From: Yoonia maricola
GTDB taxonomy: Bacteria > Pseudomonadota > Alphaproteobacteria > Rhodobacterales > Rhodobacteraceae
Assembly (NCBI RefSeq): GCF_002797915.1
Contig: NZ_PGTY01000002.1
Coordinates: forward strand, 651,001-715,000
DNA length: 64,000 bases
Reading direction: 5' to 3'
Below the pieces are notes generated by a model. It was given only the letters and a program-made list of their open reading frames with translations. It did no database searches and was not told where the DNA came from. The position numbers and the translations under genes were made by a program. Each line of letters opens with the position of its first letter. Position 1 is the stretch's first letter. Shown piece after piece: positions 51,647 through 60,669 of this stretch.

Positions 51647-53734
51647 TCAAAAATTGTTGAACGGGATGTAGGTGACCAGATCACCAAGTGCGACCTTTTG
51701 CGCCGGATCGCTGAGTTCTACAAGCCCTGTGGCCCAACTCAGCCCCGAAACACGGCCTGACCCTTCGGAAGGGAAGATGGCGACGTGGCCATCCTCCAGC
51801 CGCGCACGCATATATTCGCGGCGGCCCGCCTTCTTGGATTTGGCAAAGGCAGCGGGCAGTTGGTAGCTGGTCGGTTGGGTCCATGCGCCGCCTGCCATGA
51901 CGGCGAGCGCGGGGGCGGCGAAGACAAGCGCGCAGACCATGGCCGCGACGGGATTACCAGGGAGACCAAAGACAGGGGTGTTCTGCCATAAGCCAAGCGC
52001 AAGGGGGCGACCGGGTTTCATAGCGATCCGCCAAAGCGCGAAAGAGCCGGTGTCTTTGAGCAGGGCGGACATGTGGTCTTCGTCGCCTGCTGAGGCCCCA
52101 CCGGAGGAGAGGATGACATCGCAGTCTTGGGCAGCGCCATCAAGGATTTGGCGCAGTGTATCGCGGTCATCTGGCGCGCGACCGAGGTCGATGACCTCAT
52201 ACCCCCAGCTTGCAATAAGTGCCGACAGCATGGGGCGGTTGGCGTCAAAGATTTGACCTGTGGTTGCCATATCGCCGGAGTCGCGGAGTTCGTCTCCGGT
52301 CGAGAGGATGCCGACCTTGAGTGTCCGGCGGACCGTGACTGTGCCGACACCCGCTGCCGCGAGCATGCCGAGGTCGGCAGGGGTAATCTTGCGCCCTGTT
52401 TGAAGGATGGTTTGCCCGGCTTGCATATCCTCGCCTGCATCGCGCGCGTTGGCGCCGCGTTTGAGAGGGCCGTGGAAGCTGACCTCTGTTGCGCTGGTGC
52501 TTACGTCCTCTTGCAAAACCACGGTATCGACGCCGCTGGGTAGGTTCGCGCCTGTGAGGATGCGGATCGCGTGGCCTTGCGGCACTGTGCCGTCGTATGG
52601 CGCGCCTGCGGCAGAGCGCCCCTCGACCAGTTTGAGTTTGTTGATCCCTGCTGCGGCAGGGCCTGCAAAGCCGTAGCCATCGACCGCGGCGTTTCGGGCA
52701 GGTGGGTGTGATCTTACAGCGTGGACGTCTTGGGCGAGGACGCGATTGGCGGCCTTTGTCAGTGGCAGGGTTTCGGTGCCTGTGACGCAGGAGAGTTTTT
52801 CGCGCAGGTGGTGGTGTGCCTCAGCCACCGGCGTCCAATGCGCGCCTTGGGGCATGGCGAAACAGTCGTTTTTCAGCGGAGGTGGTGTGCTTGCCAGCGC
52901 GTCGCGCAGCACGTCCCCTTGTCCGGCCCCCAACACCCAGCCTTCAGGTGTTGCGTCAATGTCCATCAGCGTCGTCATGTCCGCCGGGGAAAGCGCAGAG
53001 AAAGCGCGCGCATAAAGCGAGACTTGCGCGGCATCCCGGATTTCCTGCGGTTCAGAGACGACAAGATCCGGCAGGATCGAGAAATAGGTTTCGGCCAGCA
53101 CTATCTGCGTGTCAGGCGATTGAAACGGCCAGACAGAGAGTGTTTTGCCAAACTGACGGCGCAGCCTTGCCAGCACCGGCAGCCCCATGATGACCTGCCC
53201 GCCAACGGCCCCTGCGCCTGCCAGCTGCCATGGTGAGAAACTGCCGGGGATCGCCATGTCTGCTGCGCGTTTTTCGCCCAACCCGTGATCAGTGGTTCGG
53301 TCGCGTCCCTTGCGCGGAAGATGGGCGATATCGCGTGCCAAACCATTGAACCAGAATGGCCCGGTGCCGGGGAAAATCGCGTTGATTTCGCCTGCCAGAT
53401 CGAAACGGTTGTTGGATTTTGGGCTGTCGTGCACGCGGGCTTCGAACCAGTCCCACAGCGCAAGGGTGTCTTCTGACCCGACAAGCTTGGTGGCGAAACC
53501 AGTGGGATAGGCAAAGCAGAGATCAAAGCCGACAAGCACACTGTGGCGTGCGGCTTGCAATGTCGTAAGCGTTTCAGTCAGCCACTCCTCGGCCAGTTGC
53601 CTGTTCCGCAGATAGACTGGCTCTTCCACGGTGCCCGCCATACCGATGCAGGCCCAGATAGCGTCTTTCACCGGGCGCGGGCCACGGTCGTTGCCGCCGG
53701 ACCAGTCGAGCATGATGACCTTGTCGAAGCTCAA
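51647..53734 (-). CDS. moeA: MoeA-type molybdopterin molybdenumtransferase with N-terminal DUF429-like domain
   Basis: The product has 695 residues, versus about 400 for MoeA alone. Residues 1-290 form a separate domain (VIMLDWSGGNDRGPRPVKDAIWACIG, VLVGFDLCFAYPTGFA) with an RNase-H-like/DUF429 look. Residues 300-695 are MoeA: AANRVLAQDVHAVRSHPPARNAAVDGYGF, RILTGANLPSGVDTVVLQEDV, LKVGILSTGDEL, SSGGASAGDEDHM, PVFGLPGNPVAAMVCALVFA. MoeA inserts molybdate into adenylated molybdopterin. The gene overlaps mobB by 4 nt and heads a Moco cluster. Confidence 0.92.
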   Translation of the reverse strand: MSFDKVIMLDWSGGNDRGPRPVKDAIWACIGMAGTVEEPVYLRNRQLAEEWLTETLTTLQAARHSVLVGFDLCFAYPTGFATKLVGSEDTLALWDWFEARVHDSPKSNNRFDLAGEINAIFPGTGPFWFNGLARDIAHLPRKGRDRTTDHGLGEKRAADMAIPGSFSPWQLAGAGAVGGQVIMGLPVLARLRRQFGKTLSVWPFQSPDTQIVLAETYFSILPDLVVSEPQEIRDAAQVSLYARAFSALSPADMTTLMDIDATPEGWVLGAGQGDVLRDALASTPPPLKNDCFAMPQGAHWTPVAEAHHHLREKLSCVTGTETLPLTKAANRVLAQDVHAVRSHPPARNAAVDGYGFAGPAAAGINKLKLVEGRSAAGAPYDGTVPQGHAIRILTGANLPSGVDTVVLQEDVSTSATEVSFHGPLKRGANARDAGEDMQAGQTILQTGRKITPADLGMLAAAGVGTVTVRRTLKVGILSTGDELRDSGDMATTGQIFDANRPMLSALIASWGYEVIDLGRAPDDRDTLRQILDGAAQDCDVILSSGGASAGDEDHMSALLKDTGSFALWRIAMKPGRPLALGLWQNTPVFGLPGNPVAAMVCALVFAAPALAVMAGGAWTQPTSYQLPAAFAKSKKAGRREYMRARLEDGHVAIFPSEGSGRVSGLSWATGLVELSDPAQKVALGDLVTYIPFNNF

Positions 53735-54222
53735 AGGCCCACCTCGGACAGGATGAAATCGGCGATGGCTTTGGTGTTGTTAAGGTCGAAGACGGGCTGG
53801 GTGACATCCACCGTGCAATCGCTGGCGATGGCGCGGACAGTCGTGTCGTCTTTGCCAAGGATGGGGTGGTTTGTCTCGGCCCGGTAGGCCTCTATTTTGG
53901 GGTGGGCGTCGCGTTTGTAGCCTTCGACAAGGATCAGATCGACGGGGTCGAGCTGCTTGAGAAGATCGGCGAGCGGCAGTTCGTTGTTCTCGCGTAACTC
54001 TGTCATCAGCGCCCAGCGGGCGCGCGATGAGAGCAGCACTTGGTGTGCGCCTGCGTGCCGGTGGCGATAGCTGTCTTTGCCGGGATGATCGACGTCGAAT
54101 GTGTGGTGCGCGTGTTTCAGGGTGGAAACGGTGAAGCCGCGCGCGGTGATCTCGGTCACGAGCCGTTCCATCAGCCCTGTTTTGCCTGCGTTTTTGTAGC
54201 CCACGACACCGTAGATTTTCAT
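53731..54222 (-). CDS. mobB: Molybdopterin-guanine dinucleotide biosynthesis adaptor MobB
   Basis: The product has 163 residues. The P-loop is GVVGYKNAGKTGLMERL near 5-20. Then come TLKHAHHTFDVDHPGKDSYRHRHAGAHQVLLSS and DLILVEGYKRDAHPKIE, both diagnostic of MobB. It is a GTP-binding helper of MobA in making the bis-MGD cofactor. 4-nt overlaps with mobA upstream and moeA downstream show a tight operon. Confidence 0.95.
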   Translation of the reverse strand: MKIYGVVGYKNAGKTGLMERLVTEITARGFTVSTLKHAHHTFDVDHPGKDSYRHRHAGAHQVLLSSRARWALMTELRENNELPLADLLKQLDPVDLILVEGYKRDAHPKIEAYRAETNHPILGKDDTTVRAIASDCTVDVTQPVFDLNNTKAIADFILSEVGL

Positions 54223-54806
54223 AGCATGGTTTCCGCCTGTGTCAGGTCTTGGGGCGTGTTGACGTTGAAGAAGGCTGCGTCATCGGGAAAGTGCGCTGTG
54301 GCGGCTCCGTGTTTATCTGTCCAAAGCACGACTTTGCGCAGGCCGTTGTTGAGGGCTGTGCGCAGGTCATCGCGCAGCGCTGTGGGCCAGAGGCCGAAGG
54401 TGGGGTGCCGCCCGTCCAGAGTGCGTGCGAGGGCGATCGGGGTGTTTTCTTCTTCGGCGGCTTGCAGGAGTTGCGGGACCAGATCGCAGGGGAAGAACGG
54501 CGTATCCGCTGCGGCGGTGACGATGTGGACCGCACCCTGAGCCGCCGCCCAGTCGAGGCCAGCGAGCACGCCCGATAGAGGGCCAGCGAAACCATCGATG
54601 CTGTCGGGGATGACGGGCAGGTGCAGGTGATGGAAGCGGGCCGGATCGCCATTGGCATTCAAGGCGAGGCCGGCGACTTGCGGCTCCAGCCGGGCGATGA
54701 CATGGGACAGGATGGTGCCTTGGCCCAAGGGCAGCAAACCTTTGTCGCCGCCGCCCATTCGGGTGGCCTGCCCACCAGCGAGGATGACGCCGAGCGGTTG
54801 TTTCAT
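54219..54806 (-). CDS. mobA: Molybdenum cofactor guanylyltransferase
   Basis: The product has 195 residues from the ATG at 54806 (MKQPLGVILAGGQATRMGGGDKGLLPL), a nucleotidyltransferase start. TAAADTPFFPCDLVPQL holds the metal-binding Asp, and GRHPTFGLWPTALRDDL and FFNVNTPQDLTQAE complete the family pattern. It joins GMP to molybdopterin. Cytoplasmic. 64 nt separate it from the upstream fdhD. Confidence 0.95.
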   Translation of the reverse strand: MKQPLGVILAGGQATRMGGGDKGLLPLGQGTILSHVIARLEPQVAGLALNANGDPARFHHLHLPVIPDSIDGFAGPLSGVLAGLDWAAAQGAVHIVTAAADTPFFPCDLVPQLLQAAEEENTPIALARTLDGRHPTFGLWPTALRDDLRTALNNGLRKVVLWTDKHGAATAHFPDDAAFFNVNTPQDLTQAETML

Positions 54807-54870
54807 TGGAAAACCTGTGTGCTTGGCATAACTCGGAGCCTCCGGCGGGAGTTTTTGAACCAAGATGAAG

Positions 54871-55752
54871 TCATTGGCTTGCCTTGCGCCGCGCTTTTTG
54901 CGGTTCTTCGGCGGCTTGGCTGGGGTCTGCGTCGCGGATCAGTCGCTCCTCGCCAGCAAGGCAGACGAAGCGTTGCCCTTTCATGCGCCCGATCAGGGTG
55001 AGGCCGACCTGCGTTGCGATCTCCACCCCCCAGGCGGTGAAACCGGAGCGGGAGGCGAGCACGGGGATGCCCATCATTGCAGTCTTGATCACCATCTCGG
55101 AGGTCAGGCGCCCGGTGGTGTAGAGCGTTTTGTCGGCGGCAGGGATGTTTTCCGACAGCATCCAGCCTGCGATTTTATCGACGGCGTTGTGGCGCCCCAC
55201 GTCTTCCATATAGACCAACGGGCGGTCGCCGTGGCACAGGACCGTGCCGTGGATCGCGCCTGCTTCGAGGTAGAGGGATGGTGTGCGGTTGATGGTGGCG
55301 GACAGTCTGTACAGATCCGACGTGCGGACCTGCGTGTCTGGCAGGGTGACGTCTGCGAGCCCTTCCATCATATCGCCGAAGACGGTGCCAACAGCACAGC
55401 CGCTGGTGCGCGTTTTTTTCTTGAGTTTGTCCTCAAAGGTGGTTTGCACTTCGGTGCGTACGACCACGGTTTCAAGCTCTGCGTCGTAGTCGACACCTTT
55501 GATCACATCGCCTGCATGCAGCATCCCTTGGTTGCGCAGGAAGCCGAGGGCGAGGTATTCGGGGTAGTCGCCAATCGTCATGGCTGTCACGATTTCCTGA
55601 GAATTGAGGTAGATCGTAAGGGGCCGTTCTTCGACGACATTGAGGTTGATCGCAGCCCCGTTTTGATCTGTGCCGACCACTGCACGCGTCAGCCGTGCCG
55701 CACCGGGATCGGGGGCGATCAGGTAGCCAGAGGTGTCGAGCATCCGCGCCAA
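54871..55752 (-). CDS. fdhD: Formate dehydrogenase accessory sulfurtransferase FdhD
   Basis: FdhD transfers sulfur from a cysteine desulfurase to the molybdenum site of formate dehydrogenase. The product has 293 residues. Marks include ERPLTIYLNSQEIVTAMTIGDYPEYLALGFLRNQGML, RTSGCAVGTVFGD with a conserved Cys, DVGRHNAVDKIAGWML and TTGRLTSEMVIKTAMMGIPVLASRS. The start is set at a TTG (55752) because AGGA lies 8 nt upstream. An ATG at 55743 is an alternative. The dehydrogenase itself is not in the window. Confidence 0.95.
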   Translation of the reverse strand: MARMLDTSGYLIAPDPGAARLTRAVVGTDQNGAAINLNVVEERPLTIYLNSQEIVTAMTIGDYPEYLALGFLRNQGMLHAGDVIKGVDYDAELETVVVRTEVQTTFEDKLKKKTRTSGCAVGTVFGDMMEGLADVTLPDTQVRTSDLYRLSATINRTPSLYLEAGAIHGTVLCHGDRPLVYMEDVGRHNAVDKIAGWMLSENIPAADKTLYTTGRLTSEMVIKTAMMGIPVLASRSGFTAWGVEIATQVGLTLIGRMKGQRFVCLAGEERLIRDADPSQAAEEPQKARRKASQ

Positions 55753-55812
55753 TTGTCATTTCCTAACGGCATGGTTAAGCCTGTTGCAACGCAGCTAGGC
55801 TAGGGCAAAGCT

Positions 55813-56547
55813 ATGACGACTTCCACCGCGAAAACACCTCTGAAAACATCGGCGAAATCGGCCTATTGGGCTGGGGTCCGCGATGGTGCGCCGTTCATTT
55901 TGATGGCGGTGCCATTTTCGGTTTTGTTTGGTGTTATCGCGACGGATGCAGGCCTGACCTTGGCGCAGGCCATGGGATTTACCGTTCTGGTGATCGCGGG
56001 GGCGGCGCAGTTCGCTGCTATTCAGTTGATGGTGGAAAACGCGAGTATTGCTTTTGTGCTGCTGGCAGCACTGGCGGTGAATTTGCGGATGGCGATGTAT
56101 TCTGCGTCTTTGGTGCCTTATCTGGGGGCTGCCCCACTTTGGAAACGCGCTTTCATTGCATACCTGAACTTTGATCAGACCTATATCACCTCGGTCGCCC
56201 GATATGAGGCCCGGCCAGAGATGACCGTGGCGGAGCGTGTGTCGTATTTCTTTGGGGTTGCGACACCGATTGCACCGGCGTGGATGGGGATGACCCTTGT
56301 GGGTGCGCTTGCAGGGCAGGCGATACCAGAGGCTTGGGCGTTGGATTTCATTATGCCGATTATGTTTCTGGCGATGGTCGCACCTATGCTGAAATCGTTG
56401 GCGCATGTGTCGGCAGGCGCGGTGTCTGTCGCGGTGGGGTTGGCTTTGGTGAATATGCCTGCGGGGACCGGCCTACTCATCGCGGCGGGGGCGGCAATGC
56501 TGACGGGCGCCCTGGTTGAGGTCTGGATGGAAAGGCGCGCGTTATGA
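55813..56547 (+). CDS. azlC: AzlC family branched-chain amino acid export protein
   Basis: The product has 244 residues with multiple helices and the AzlC start GVRDGAPFILMAVPFSVLFGVIATDAGLTLAQAMGFT, then AGAAQFAAIQLM and NLRMAMYSASLVPYL. With AzlD it forms an inner-membrane exporter for branched-chain amino acids and analogues. It overlaps azlD by 4 nt (ATGA) and diverges from fdhD with about 60 bp between. Confidence 0.94.
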   Translation: MTTSTAKTPLKTSAKSAYWAGVRDGAPFILMAVPFSVLFGVIATDAGLTLAQAMGFTVLVIAGAAQFAAIQLMVENASIAFVLLAALAVNLRMAMYSASLVPYLGAAPLWKRAFIAYLNFDQTYITSVARYEARPEMTVAERVSYFFGVATPIAPAWMGMTLVGALAGQAIPEAWALDFIMPIMFLAMVAPMLKSLAHVSAGAVSVAVGLALVNMPAGTGLLIAAGAAMLTGALVEVWMERRAL

Positions 56548-56879
56548 GCTATTCGAGTTTTGAGATATGGATGATCATCCTCGTCATGGGCGTGGGGACG
56601 TTTCTGATCCGGTTTTCGTTTCTGGGACTGATCGGTGATCGGCCGATGCCAACATTTGTACTGCGTTTGCTGCGTTACACGCCTGTCGCCGTGTTGCCGG
56701 GGATGGTCGCCCCCTTGGTTCTGTGGCCCGCGGCAACGGACGGGCAGTTTGACCCGTTGCGTGTCACTGCCGCATGCGCAATCGTCCTGATCGGGATTTG
56801 GACGCGTAACGTGCTTTGGGCGATTTTGGGTGGGGCGGTGACGCTTTACGCCGGGATGGCGGTCATTGCGTTCCTCTGA
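56544..56879 (+). CDS. azlD: AzlD family protein
   Basis: The product has 111 residues and three or four helices with the AzlD pattern: IILVMGVGTFLIRFSFLGLIGDRPMPTFVLRLLRYTPVAVLPGMVAPLVLWP. It is the small partner of AzlC and starts inside its stop. Its last 17 nt overlap the 3' end of the convergent lipoprotein gene. Confidence 0.94.
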   Translation: MSYSSFEIWMIILVMGVGTFLIRFSFLGLIGDRPMPTFVLRLLRYTPVAVLPGMVAPLVLWPAATDGQFDPLRVTAACAIVLIGIWTRNVLWAILGGAVTLYAGMAVIAFL

Positions 56880-57477
56880 GGATCGCGGTGATTTCTGCGA
56901 GGGCGAGTGTTTTGTCGTCGGCGTCGTCTTCGCGATATTCCAGGGTTGTAACACTGGGAAGCTGTGCAAAGTCATCGTGAATGCGGTTCGGGCTCCATGT
57001 GCGGCGGAACCCGTTGAAGCCGGGCAGTTGTTGCAGGATGCGTGACGTCACGCGCGCGCAATTGGCCTGTGGCACGGGGCCCGCGACCAAGGCGAGGTTC
57101 AGCGCCTGTTCAGCGACCTCTGATGAGACATCAACTGTCTGACCGACCACATAGTAGGTCGAACGCGCGTGGAAGCTGACGTAGAAATTCTCAAGCCTTG
57201 GGGTAACGCCGAAAAGGACGTCATTGCGCTCTGGCATGACGTCTTGTTCGAATGAACCTGCCGGATCAAACAACACACGTTGGCTGGCGTTGATCAGCAG
57301 CGCTGAATGTGCCCCGTTACCAGAGCCCACGTTTTTCATGGTGTAGAGCGTCAGATAGTGTCGTCCGGGTTCGCGATAAATGGCGCGTGCGACGACATCT
57401 TCGGGTGCCCAGACCTCTTGCGCTGAACACGCAGACAGTGCCAGTGGCAGGCCGATCAGAAAACTGCGGCGGTCCAT
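56863..57477 (-). CDS. Tat-type lipoprotein of unknown function
   Basis: The product has 204 residues. The N-terminus MDRRSFLIGLPLALSAC has a twin-arginine motif (RRSFL) and a lipobox ending at Cys17, so it is likely exported folded and lipidated. The mature part includes NVGSGNGAHSALLINASQRVLFDPAGSFEQD and YYVVGQTVDVSS. The GAHSALLI/FDPAGSF stretch is reminiscent of NlpC/P60-like papain folds, but no catalytic triad is clear. It lies directly downstream of the CoxIV gene on the same strand. Confidence 0.75.
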   Translation of the reverse strand: MDRRSFLIGLPLALSACSAQEVWAPEDVVARAIYREPGRHYLTLYTMKNVGSGNGAHSALLINASQRVLFDPAGSFEQDVMPERNDVLFGVTPRLENFYVSFHARSTYYVVGQTVDVSSEVAEQALNLALVAGPVPQANCARVTSRILQQLPGFNGFRRTWSPNRIHDDFAQLPSVTTLEYREDDADDKTLALAEITAILRGTQ

Positions 57478-57483
57478 CAGGTT

Positions 57484-57618
57484 TTAGATTGCAATCAATG
57501 CAAGGAAGATCAGGAAAACGATGATGGCTACCGTTGCCTTGGTTGTCATGCTCATGAAACCATCAAAGGTTTTTTCCTGAACCGAGGTATCCATTTCGCC
57601 GTGTTTGTGCTCAGCCAT
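57484..57618 (-). CDS. aa3-type cytochrome c oxidase subunit IV
   Basis: The product has 44 residues, read as MAEHKHGEMDTSVQEKTF, then GFMSMTTKATVAI and a single transmembrane helix ending LIFLALIAI. It matches the bacterial CoxIV family (one helix, charged N-terminal half, MDTxxQEKTFxGF core) known from Paracoccus and Rhodobacter aa3 oxidases. AGGAG precedes the ATG. The main oxidase subunits are not in the window. It sits 6 nt before the lipoprotein gene. Confidence 0.93.
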   Translation of the reverse strand: MAEHKHGEMDTSVQEKTFDGFMSMTTKATVAIIVFLIFLALIAI

Positions 57619-57936
57619 TCTAAAGGCTCCTGTCTGATCTGATTTGATACTCGCATAGACGATTCATCTGACGGTGTCACGCAGTCAGGTGGCCGCAGTT
57701 TCCACGTTGTTCAGGGGTGAACTTTGAAGGACGGATGTCCTTGGATGTGGTATCCATGCATCTGAGCCCGAGTCAGGAAAGCTGACACTGGCTTAGTACG
57801 CTGCGAATGAGCATAAATTGATTGATGCTGCGAAGTATACCAATGTCTGCAGTCGTTTCGATGTTCACCAAAAGACGATCGGCTGGCCAATAGTTATTGA
57901 GAGTGCCATCTTTATAGGTAGCAGATGGAGAAGACG
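57619..57936. other. Intergenic region between divergent CoxIV and AhpD-like genes
   Basis: The 318-bp region should hold both promoters. A short hairpin AAGGAC/GTCCTT (57727-57732 with 57737-57742) is visible. Composition is more AT-rich toward the AhpD-like gene. No further gene is supported. Confidence 0.45.
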
Positions 57937-58380
57937 ATGATTGAGCGCCTCGACTACGTTTCGATCAATGGACCAGCAATTGCCAGTATGGCGAGGGCGA
58001 AGAACCATATGCCATCCATTGGCGGCAAATTAAGAGCGCTTGTCGAACTGCGTGTTTCGCAGATTAACGGTTGCGCATACTGCGTGGACCTCCATACAAC
58101 TGAAGCAAGACAGGCTGGTGAAACACCTCAACGATTAGATTGCGTTACCGTCTGGCGCGAAGTGCCGTTTTTTGATGATGCTGAAAAAGCCGCGCTTGAA
58201 TGGGCTGAAGCTATCACCACAGTTGCTAAGAACGGTGCGCCAGAGCATCTGTACAATGCTCTTTCGGATCATTTTTCAGAAGATGAGATTGTCGATCTTA
58301 CGCTTATTGTCGCCCAGATGAATGCGTGGAACCGCCTTGCGATCAGTTTTGGTCATGGTCCCGATGCGCGAGCTGAATGA
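57937..58380 (+). CDS. Carboxymuconolactone decarboxylase / AhpD-like protein
   Basis: The product has 147 residues from the ATG at 57937, chosen because GGAG ends 6 nt before it. An ATG at 57925 adds four residues. The CMD/AhpD core is LRALVELRVSQINGCAYCVDLHTTEARQAG with Cys46 and Cys49 as a redox pair, followed by PFFDDAEKAALEWAEAITTV and LTLIVAQMNAWNRLAISFG. Such proteins are alkylhydroperoxidase-like thiol enzymes. Codons such as AGA, TTA and ATA-rich stretches differ from the neighbours, suggesting transfer. Confidence 0.88.
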   Translation: MIERLDYVSINGPAIASMARAKNHMPSIGGKLRALVELRVSQINGCAYCVDLHTTEARQAGETPQRLDCVTVWREVPFFDDAEKAALEWAEAITTVAKNGAPEHLYNALSDHFSEDEIVDLTLIVAQMNAWNRLAISFGHGPDARAE

Positions 58381-58535
58381 GCCTTTTCGCCATCTAGAGC
58401 CGATATTCAAATGATTGCTCACAATGGCAGTTTTATCCCACAAATCTGCCGGCTGATTTTGCCGATCTCGGCATCACCTGCTGGCCACAAACGCACATCC
58501 TTAACCGCGTTGCGACAAAACTCTTCGCTTGTTGC

Positions 58536-59096
58536 TTAGCTTTCGGACTCAATCAAGGTTTCCATAATCGCCATCGCGTTTTCACTCGACCAGTCGGCAT
58601 CACCCTGCATACGCCCGATTTCATTGCCATCTGGGTCAATGATAATCGTCACAGGAAGCCCTAGAACCCCTAGGCTGCGCGCGAGGCTTTGCCGTGGGTC
58701 GGTATGCAGGGGCAGGTTGTCTACTTCGATCTCGTCCAGAAACCGTTGCATGGCGGGCAGGGGATTGCGTCCGGTAGCGATGGTGACAACTTCCATCTTG
58801 TCACCGCCCATCGCGTCTTGCAGGGCTGATAGATGTGGCATCTCGTGTCGGCAAGGCGCGCACCATGTGGCCCAGAAGTTCAGCACGATATGTTTGCCTT
58901 GGTAATCGGCCAGCGTCATATCCTGCCCGTCTTCGCCCGTGAAAGTTACGTCAGAACCGGCCATGGGTGCGCTGTGGAAGACCAGTTTGCGCATATCACC
59001 CGCACGCATCGCGTCGGCTGCAGCGACATCGGTATGGCCAATGTTTGCAAGACCCATAAGGGCCGTATAAAGCAAGGCAGAGATTAACTTTCGCAC
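58536..59096 (-). CDS. TlpA-like thiol:disulfide oxidoreductase
   Basis: The product has 186 residues. A signal or anchor ([20 protein letters not shown]) precedes a thioredoxin-like domain with WCAPC at Cys79-Cys82 and the cis-Pro LGLPVTIII. The fold is TlpA/ResA-like, used in the periplasm for cytochrome c maturation and oxidase copper-site reduction. It diverges from argH with only 14 nt between start codons. Confidence 0.92.
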   Translation of the reverse strand: MRKLISALLYTALMGLANIGHTDVAAADAMRAGDMRKLVFHSAPMAGSDVTFTGEDGQDMTLADYQGKHIVLNFWATWCAPCRHEMPHLSALQDAMGGDKMEVVTIATGRNPLPAMQRFLDEIEVDNLPLHTDPRQSLARSLGVLGLPVTIIIDPDGNEIGRMQGDADWSSENAMAIMETLIESES

Positions 59097-59110
59097 GGGC
59101 GACTTCCTTT

Positions 59111-60499
59111 ATGACCAAATCCGCAAACACAATGTGGGGCGGGCGTTTTGCCGCCGGACCAGACGCGATCATGGAGGCGATCAATGCCTCAATCGGGTAT
59201 GACCGCCGTCTTGCGCCGCAAGATATCGCAGGTTCACGCGCCCATGCCGCCATGTTGGCCGCCACAGGCATCATCACAGATACCGATGCAGAGGCGATCC
59301 GGGAAGGCCTGCTCACAGTCTTGTCAGAGATTGAAACCGGAGAATTCCCGTTCTCAACCGCGCTCGAAGATATTCACATGAATGTTGAAGCACGCTTGCG
59401 CGATTTGATTGGTGAACCAGCGGGCCGTTTGCACACAGCCCGGTCGCGGAATGATCAGGTCGCCGTCGATTTCCGGCTTTGGGTGCGGGATCAATGTGAT
59501 CAGGCGGATGAGGCTTTGGCCGCGTTGCAAGCCGCGTTGCTGGGACAGGCCGAGGCGGGCGCCGACTGGGTGATGCCGGGCTTTACCCATTTGCAGACCG
59601 CCCAGCCTGTAACTTGGGGCCATCATATGCTGGCGTACGTTGAAATGTTCGCGCGTGATCGGTCGCGGTTTGCGGATGCGCGCAAGCGGATGAATACCTC
59701 GCCTTTGGGCGCTGCTGCGCTTGCGGGTACGTCCTTCCCGATTGATCGCCAGATGACGGCAGAGGCGCTGGGCTTTGATCGTCCGATGTCCAATTCACTG
59801 GATGCTGTCGCGGATCGCGATTTTGCGTTGGAGTTTCTGGCATCCGCCAGCATTTGTGCGATGCACCTCAGCCGTTTGGCCGAAGAGCTGGTGATCTGGT
59901 CCTCGGCCCAGTTCCGGTTTGTGAAGATGTCGGACAAGTGGTCGACCGGGTCATCCATCATGCCGCAAAAGCGTAACCCGGATGCGGCCGAACTGATCCG
60001 CGCCAAGATCGGGCGGATTTTCGGGGCGAATGTCGCGCTGATGACGGTGATGAAAGGGCTTCCGCTGACCTATTCCAAGGACATGCAGGAAGATAAAGAA
60101 CAAACCTTTGATGCTGCCGATAATCTGATGCTGGCATTGGCCGCGATGACGGGGATGGTGTCGGATATGACTGCTCAACGTGAGAACCTAAAGGCCGCAG
60201 CATCAAGCGGGTTTTCGACCGCAACTGACCTTGCCGATTGGCTGGTGCGCGAACTTGGGCTACCTTTCCGGGAAGCGCATCATGTGACCGGGTCTTTGGT
60301 GGCGATGGCGGAAGGAAAAGGCTGTGATCTGCCCGACCTGACGCTTGCGGACATGCAAACCGTTCACGATTGCATCCGTGCGGATGTGTTTGATGTGCTG
60401 GGGGTTGAGAACTCGGTCGCGTCCCGCACCAGTTTTGGGGGGACGGCACCGTCACAGGTCCGCGCTCAGGTGGCGCATTGGAAAAAGGTTTTGACATGA
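59111..60499 (+). CDS. argH: Argininosuccinate lyase
   Basis: ArgH splits argininosuccinate to arginine and fumarate. The product has 462 residues. It shows [18 protein letters not shown] at the start, [49 protein letters not shown] and the fumarase-superfamily signature [12 protein letters not shown] near 280. It is the first gene of a run with 4-nt or shorter overlaps into the lipoprotein and DUF2834 genes, then lysA. Confidence 0.96.
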   Translation: MTKSANTMWGGRFAAGPDAIMEAINASIGYDRRLAPQDIAGSRAHAAMLAATGIITDTDAEAIREGLLTVLSEIETGEFPFSTALEDIHMNVEARLRDLIGEPAGRLHTARSRNDQVAVDFRLWVRDQCDQADEALAALQAALLGQAEAGADWVMPGFTHLQTAQPVTWGHHMLAYVEMFARDRSRFADARKRMNTSPLGAAALAGTSFPIDRQMTAEALGFDRPMSNSLDAVADRDFALEFLASASICAMHLSRLAEELVIWSSAQFRFVKMSDKWSTGSSIMPQKRNPDAAELIRAKIGRIFGANVALMTVMKGLPLTYSKDMQEDKEQTFDAADNLMLALAAMTGMVSDMTAQRENLKAAASSGFSTATDLADWLVRELGLPFREAHHVTGSLVAMAEGKGCDLPDLTLADMQTVHDCIRADVFDVLGVENSVASRTSFGGTAPSQVRAQVAHWKKVLT

Positions 60500-60669
60500 A
60501 ACACATCGCATTGATTTTGACTGTGGCCGCGTTGGCCGCCTGCGGCGCTGATGGCGCGCCGTTTACACCGAACGCGAATGTTGGGCTAAGTGTTGGCACC
60601 AACGGTGTAAGCACAGGTGCAAGTGTTGGCGCGTCTAACGGCACAGTCTCGGTCGGGGTCGGTCTGTGA
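60496..60669 (+). CDS. Small lipoprotein downstream of argH
   Basis: The product has 57 residues with a lipobox ending at Cys16 ([16 protein letters not shown]). The mature 40 residues are built of alternating small and valine residues ([20 protein letters not shown]...VSVGVGL) with no charged residues after the first few. It starts inside the argH stop (ATGA). Small lipoproteins at this position are common in Rhodobacterales next to argH and lysA. Function unknown. Confidence 0.8.
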   Translation: MKHIALILTVAALAACGADGAPFTPNANVGLSVGTNGVSTGASVGASNGTVSVGVGL

